Source: Chaenocephalus aceratus
Taxonomy: Eukaryota > Chordata > Actinopteri > Perciformes > Channichthyidae
NCBI GenBank assembly: GCA_023974075.1
Contig: CM043801.1
Span: forward strand, 34,416,419-34,480,418
DNA length: 64,000 nt
Direction: 5' to 3'
The notes under the pieces were generated by a model. That model was not told the origin of the DNA and searched no databases. It saw only the letters and a list, made by a program, of their open reading frames with translations. Positions 59,308 through 64,000 of the stretch are shown one piece after another; within the stretch, counting starts at the first letter, position 1; the number at the start of each line of letters is the position of its first letter. The translations under genes were made by a program, and so were the position numbers.

Positions 59308-59782
59308 TTAAAGGTCACATGTCATCGCCATTTCCACTGATCATAATTCCATTGTTGTGGTCTACTCGAATAGATTTATACTGTGCAATTTTCCAAACTC
59401 ACATTGGTTTCTCATACAGCATCTCTGTAAAGTATGTGTATTCACTCTCTCCACTAAACGGCTCGTTGCAGCTCTTGCCCCCCCCCCTCCCTGTGAGCCC
59501 AGTGTGCTCCGATTGGTCGGGACCAGTCGGGACGTTGTGAATCGCGCTAAGCTCCGTGGAGGTGTGATTTCCTTGACATCATGATGTCCCCGGAAGAATC
59601 AAATGGACAGTGATGTATCTCCAACGAGGCGTTTTGGGGAGGTATTTTCTGTGTTAGAGTTTTACTCCCTACAGGGTGTACTTTGAGGGTTTTGACTCTG
59701 CACACCGTTTACATGCATGAAAACCTTCATAACACACAAGGGGACGGGTGATAACCGGAAAAGCATGACATGTCACCTTTAA
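59308..59782. mobile_element. TTAA MITE, compact complete copy (475 bp)
   Basis: TTAAAGGTCACATGTCATCG at the left and GCATGACATGTCACCTTTAA at the right are inverted ends. It is the clearest copy of the family also at 23275 and 45027. There is no coding capacity. The ends resemble the Kolobok ends at 26861 and 31149 (TTAAAGG..ACNTGTCATG against TTAAAGGGGACCTATCATGC). Confidence 0.85.
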
Positions 59783-60326
59783 CATTTTTGCCGTTGCCAT
59801 CTTTTATTTTGGTCGTCACCATCTTGGTTTTTGATGGAAATTAGCACAAGATATTGCTAAACAAGATATTTTTAGGCAACTGAAATGTTACAATTTTGAT
59901 GAACTTAAAACAATGTCAATCACAAGGTGGTCCATACGATTATCCATTTTATGTATTTCCCAATGTTCTATTTATACTTTTTATCTTGCACTCGTTAACA
60001 GTAACATTTCACTTTCACTATATTTTAGACTTGATCTGACAATAAAGTAATACCATATAGTACTGAGTTGAAAAAGCTTGTTGGTTTTACTGAGAAAGCC
60101 TATCTGATCATTGATCATTGACTAAACTAGCATCACCAAAATACACAAAGCTGTCAAAGATTTGTAAAGTTACAGCCTTAATGTTTGTTTACAGTCTTTG
60201 CTTGGAGCAACAGTTGTTCTTCCAGTTTGTGATACAGTATGAGCTATGTCAAAGAAGCTTTAAGTGTTTGTAGAGTTTTGATCCGTCTAGGCCTACTGTG
60301 ACATGTCTCCACGCTTTAATGTTTAA
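59783..60326. other. Intergenic, AT-rich
   Basis: No exon or known transposon is recognised. Confidence 0.45.
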
Positions 60327-63089
60327 TGGGGAGTGTGGGAGAGGAACTTTGAGATAACACGCTACTACAGGAAAGGGAAAACCCCAAAAAGCATAATAGG
60401 GCCCTTTTTAGTTTTAATAGCTTAGTAGCACACTGACAGGTTACTTAAATTCAGCCTCTAGGTTAACTGAACTAAGGTTGTTTTATTTTACATTATATCC
60501 CTGTGGACAAGTTTCTACCCTTCTGGCAGTGAGAGCTATTATAAGCTGTCGACATGAGCTTTAGTATGCAGTCCGACCGGTTGCTTCTGTGGTTTTGGTA
60601 GTCATAGCAGAGCCAGCAAGACAAAACAAGAGTTATGAAAAAGGTCTGCATATTAGATCAAAAGGGGCGAGGCTACATGGAGTGAAGCTGGCTCCTCCCT
60701 GTCACTTCTTTAGAAGGGAGATAACAGGTCATGAGTTACAATAAAGTCATTCCTGAACTCTAACAATCTCTGCCGCTCTCCTTTGTAATACAAAATAGTA
60801 AAATACTCTATTGAACCCATGGTGTTCACTCTGGGTATCAATGTTGACGCCTGGGGTGAGTTGTGAGTCTAATCTAGAGAACACATCAGGAGTAAGGAGA
60901 AAACTAAATAATAATTCAAGTGTATTGTATGCATGTGCTCCATATGGTTCAATTGGAACAAATGCATTAAATAATGTAACACTGTAATACCTCCCCACAC
61001 CTTATCCTTTTTTTGTGAGCATTGTCTTTGTACTGTATTGCTTTTTTCTTGTTATGTTTGTCATTAAACATTTATAATTTAATCTAAATTATCAAAAAAG
61101 CAACCCGGTCTCACAGTCTCTACAAATGACACGACTTTGCAAAGGCGTGCAATAGATACGCGGAAGTCTGATTTTGCGTGCATATGTATTGCACCTCAAA
61201 CATTAAAACAAAGTGCTCTGTGGCTTCAGGCCGTTCCAATGACAGTTTTAATGTTTGCGGTGCAATAAACGACACAGCAGCTTATTGGGTTAAATAAATG
61301 GCAAAGATATGTAGAAAATAAATGCATTAAGATAAGTTCATAACAAACGTAACGTGGGAGTATCATATGCACGCAAAATCGGACTTCTGCGTATCTATTG
61401 CTCGCCTTTGCAAAGTCGTGTCATTTGTACGCAGACTGAAGAGAGTGGGCTGGAAAAAAGATAAAGGCATTCATGGGGATTTATGTTTGAGAATGCAGGC
61501 TCCATATTAACTTTGTTTAAAATGTTATATTACACTTTGTTTGGACAGGGAAACGACTCTCAATAGCCTACTCATGACTCTCCTGAAATTAAACAGAACA
61601 TGTTGCCTTGGCTTGGATCATTTTAAAGGGATACATGATGAATGTATTCCAACAAAGATGTTCACCTTCAGCAACATATTCAGCTCCTCTACAAACCACA
61701 CGCCTCCTCTGGAGCAAAACAAAGCACAACCCCGTCAGAGCTGTAATAACTGGCCGTAATTAAAGCTCATTTCACGCCCTGCAGTTTGTGAAGCTGCGCG
61801 CGTCGAGCTATTCGTCAAAATGAGTTTGGACGCTGAGGAGCACAGCACACCTGTCAATCAAAGCACGACCTCTCTGGCAGTGTTGGAAGAAGTACTCAGA
61901 TTATTTACTTAAGAACAATTACAAACACTATGAAGATGTACTTAAAGTACAACAAGTAAAAGTAGGCCTACTCATTCTGCATAATGCCCCGTTTCATAAT
62001 AGTAAAATGTACAGAAGTATTATCAGCTAGGTGCACTTCAAGTACAACTACTCCATATATAGGCTAGAATGTGTGTTTTCACAGTATTATGATGGTTATT
62101 GTTTTTACCTGTTTTATACATATAAGAGCATTTTATTGCTCATTTATTTTATAGTATTGTAGTTGATAAATGTGGACGAAATGTAGACACGTGTATAATA
62201 AGTAGCCTACAGTACTGCATTATACCATATCACTCAGCATATATGTGTTATGTGTACAAAGCAACTGTGAGTTTTCCATCAGTGATGTATGGCACCGTGG
62301 AAATATTAAAACATCCTTTGTTTATTTTTGAAAAATCCAAAACCTTTATTAATATTTAAACATTGAATTTGATCACATCCCATCAGTAAAGTCTGTTCAA
62401 TGAATCTTGTTCAATGATTTCATGATCAGATTCACTTCATCCACACAATCAGATCTCAGTTATTTAAAACAGAATAAGAAATTATTTACTTGTTGATTAT
62501 TATCATGATATTTACAGTTTTATAAAACATCCTAGTAGTTCAAGTGTACAACAACAACCACAGTAAATCTTTAATAAGAAATTGTAATAATACATATAAT
62601 AAAATCCAACTCAAATACTCTTGAATATTGACAGGAGAATAAAAAACGATTTACTTATTGATTATGATCATGACATTAAGTAATAATATTTTAATTATTT
62701 TATAATTACATTTTAAAACATCTTGGTACCTCATTTGTTACTTAATATGGGCGGCAACAATAATATTTATTAATTCATAAAAAAATATCGATATTCAACA
62801 AATATTTAGAGCAAAGTTTACATTTCCATGCAGAGAAATATGAGTTGAGGTTAACAGAAATCCTCCTGAGCAGTGACAGCCTCCACGGCTACACAGACAC
62901 AGGAAGGAGCGCCGCCTGAAGAAACTCCAACATCTACAGAACAACTCGTGAGAAGACCTTAAAGCACATCCCATAATGTTTGATTGACAGCTGATCTCTG
63001 TGCAGTGAAGACATGAACACTCAGCTCTCAGCAACAATGATGGACACAATGAGTTTAAGAAGTAGAAGAGTTCCTCAAATGACTTCAGG
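60327..63089. repeat. Second copy of the TRIM downstream segment
   Basis: The order and text follow 49440-51598: GGGAAAAC.C.AAAAAGCA.AATAGGGCCC, then TGACAGGTTACTTAAATTCAGCC, AAACGACTC, AACATGTTGCCTTGG and so on to the TRIM stop. Two insertions are unique to this copy: about 60633-60905, and a palindromic MITE at about 61094-61480. The direct orientation relative to the first copy implies a tandem duplication of at least 3.7 kb. Confidence 0.85.
61122..61428. mobile_element. Palindromic MITE present only in the second copy
   Basis: The arm 61122-61186 (ACAAATGACACGACTTTGCA, AAGGCGTGCAATAGATACGC...) is the reverse complement of 61364-61428 with few mismatches. The orthologous place in the first copy (about 49985) has no trace of it. 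Confidence 0.85.
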
Positions 63090-64000
63090 CTATTTCAGTT
63101 TACAAAACTCAGCTGAGGTTCCATTACCATGAAGCATAACTCCAGCATGCAGCGGCTGAGTGAATGTGGTCTGGACTCTGTGGAGGAGAGTCATGGTTTC
63201 AGAGACGCTGTATAGAAGGACAGAATACCTGCTCTGTGATCCAGGTACACTCCTACTCTGGAGGACAGAGGACCTGAGACGGGAGTGTGGATACTGTTGT
63301 AATAAAATGAATAACTGTTTTGATTACAAATTAACGCCCAAGACTTGTCATTGAATCCAAATCCACATTCAGTCTCACTCCCTGCTCTGCTGATATTCTT
63401 GTATGCGACTGCTACATAAACTCCTCCCCCTCTCTGCTCCACCTCCCAGTAACAATGTCCAGTCAGACTCTCTCTACTCAGGACCTGACGATAACCAGTG
63501 AATCTGTCTGGATGATTGGAATAAGACTGATGTTCTTTTTACATATCTTGCTTTTCTGCTCCCCTCAGATAATACCAGCTGTGTGTGTGCTGTGTTTGGA
63601 TCCAGAGTGATCTCCTGTGAATATCTTAAGAACCCAGCTCTGGTGGTGGGCTCTGCTGCTGACAGTAAAACATCCACTTCAGTCGGTGAGACATTTGTCC
63701 ATTCCTCTCTCAGGACGTCCTGTAGTTTGTCTCTGACTGCTGACAGGGCCGCCGTCACGTCCTCAAAGTAGCTCAGTGGACGGATGTTGGTGCTGGAGGA
63801 GTGTGTAGCTTCACTGAGGGCTGGCAGTGAGGGGTAGCTGAGCAGAAACTGGTTGTGATCCTCTGTGAGAGACAGCAGCTTCAGCTCAGCGTCTCTCCTC
63901 TTCAGCTCAGCCATCTCCTGCTCCAGCTTCTTCTGAAGCTCTCTGACTCGACTCACATCTCTCTTCTGCTGGGATCTGACCTGCTGCTTCACATCAGAGC
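63090..64000 (-). pseudogene. Second TRIM copy, frameshifted, cut by the window edge
   Basis: On the - strand it follows the first TRIM gene from the coiled coil (KRDVSRVRELQKKLEQEMAE) through LSYPSLPALSEATHSSSTNI to the PRY domain. A one-base gain near 63535 breaks the frame between PRY and SPRY. A two-base insertion (TATA for TA near 63211) breaks it again at the GVYLDHRAGILSFY region. So the SPRY substrate-binding domain cannot be made as in the first copy. RING and B-boxes lie beyond the window; a RING plus coiled-coil protein without SPRY is still conceivable. Confidence 0.85.

Overview
This is a window of a teleost fish nuclear genome, probably percomorph-like. The evidence is a multi-exon vertebrate gene with GT-AG introns, a fish-type TRIM gene, fish LINE, Tc1, hAT and Kolobok families, and very long GT/CA microsatellites. 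The species cannot be named from the sequence alone.

Positions 1-21565 hold the 3' part of one large gene on the + strand, zeb1 (the E-box-binding zinc-finger/homeodomain repressor). I place seven coding exons: 1275-1457, 9039-9227, 11026-11228, 12875-13001, 13275-15055, 15629-15803 and 18304-19025. Their phases join without a break and give 1126 codons plus stop; the short first coding exon lies left of the window. The introns are crowded with LINE ends, MITEs, a SINE, microsatellites and one long hairpin. The 3'UTR (about 2.5 kb) carries twelve seed matches for the miR-200 family, the known regulator of ZEB1.

Positions 21570-37740 are a transposon graveyard around a partial second copy of zeb1 (32290-34615). 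The copy keeps the homeodomain-like block, but it has an exon 6/7 fusion, an in-frame stop and a broken zinc finger. Just left of it lies a 4.3-kb Kolobok element with TTAA ends, THAP and transposase remnants, and an antisense second ORF. A LINE sits inside that element, and three TTAA MITEs with similar ends lie in the window.

Positions 37740-58728 contain a type I keratin gene that appears torn apart. An exon 1 piece lies at 37740-37859. Exons 2-4 (56639-57176) and a tail exon (58635-58728) lie about 19 kb away on the same strand and in compatible phase. Between them are a HECT-like gene fragment, a LINE with a frameshift at its catalytic motif, a Ty1/copia fragment, a solo LTR with a clean 5-bp target duplication, a BEL/Pao integrase fragment, a non-autonomous LTR element with an unrecognised ORF, and an intact intronless TRIM E3 ligase gene on the - strand (51599-53269).

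Positions 60327-64000 repeat the TRIM segment. The second TRIM copy is frameshifted in its SPRY part and runs off the right edge. Insertions present in only one copy of this duplication give clean before/after comparisons.
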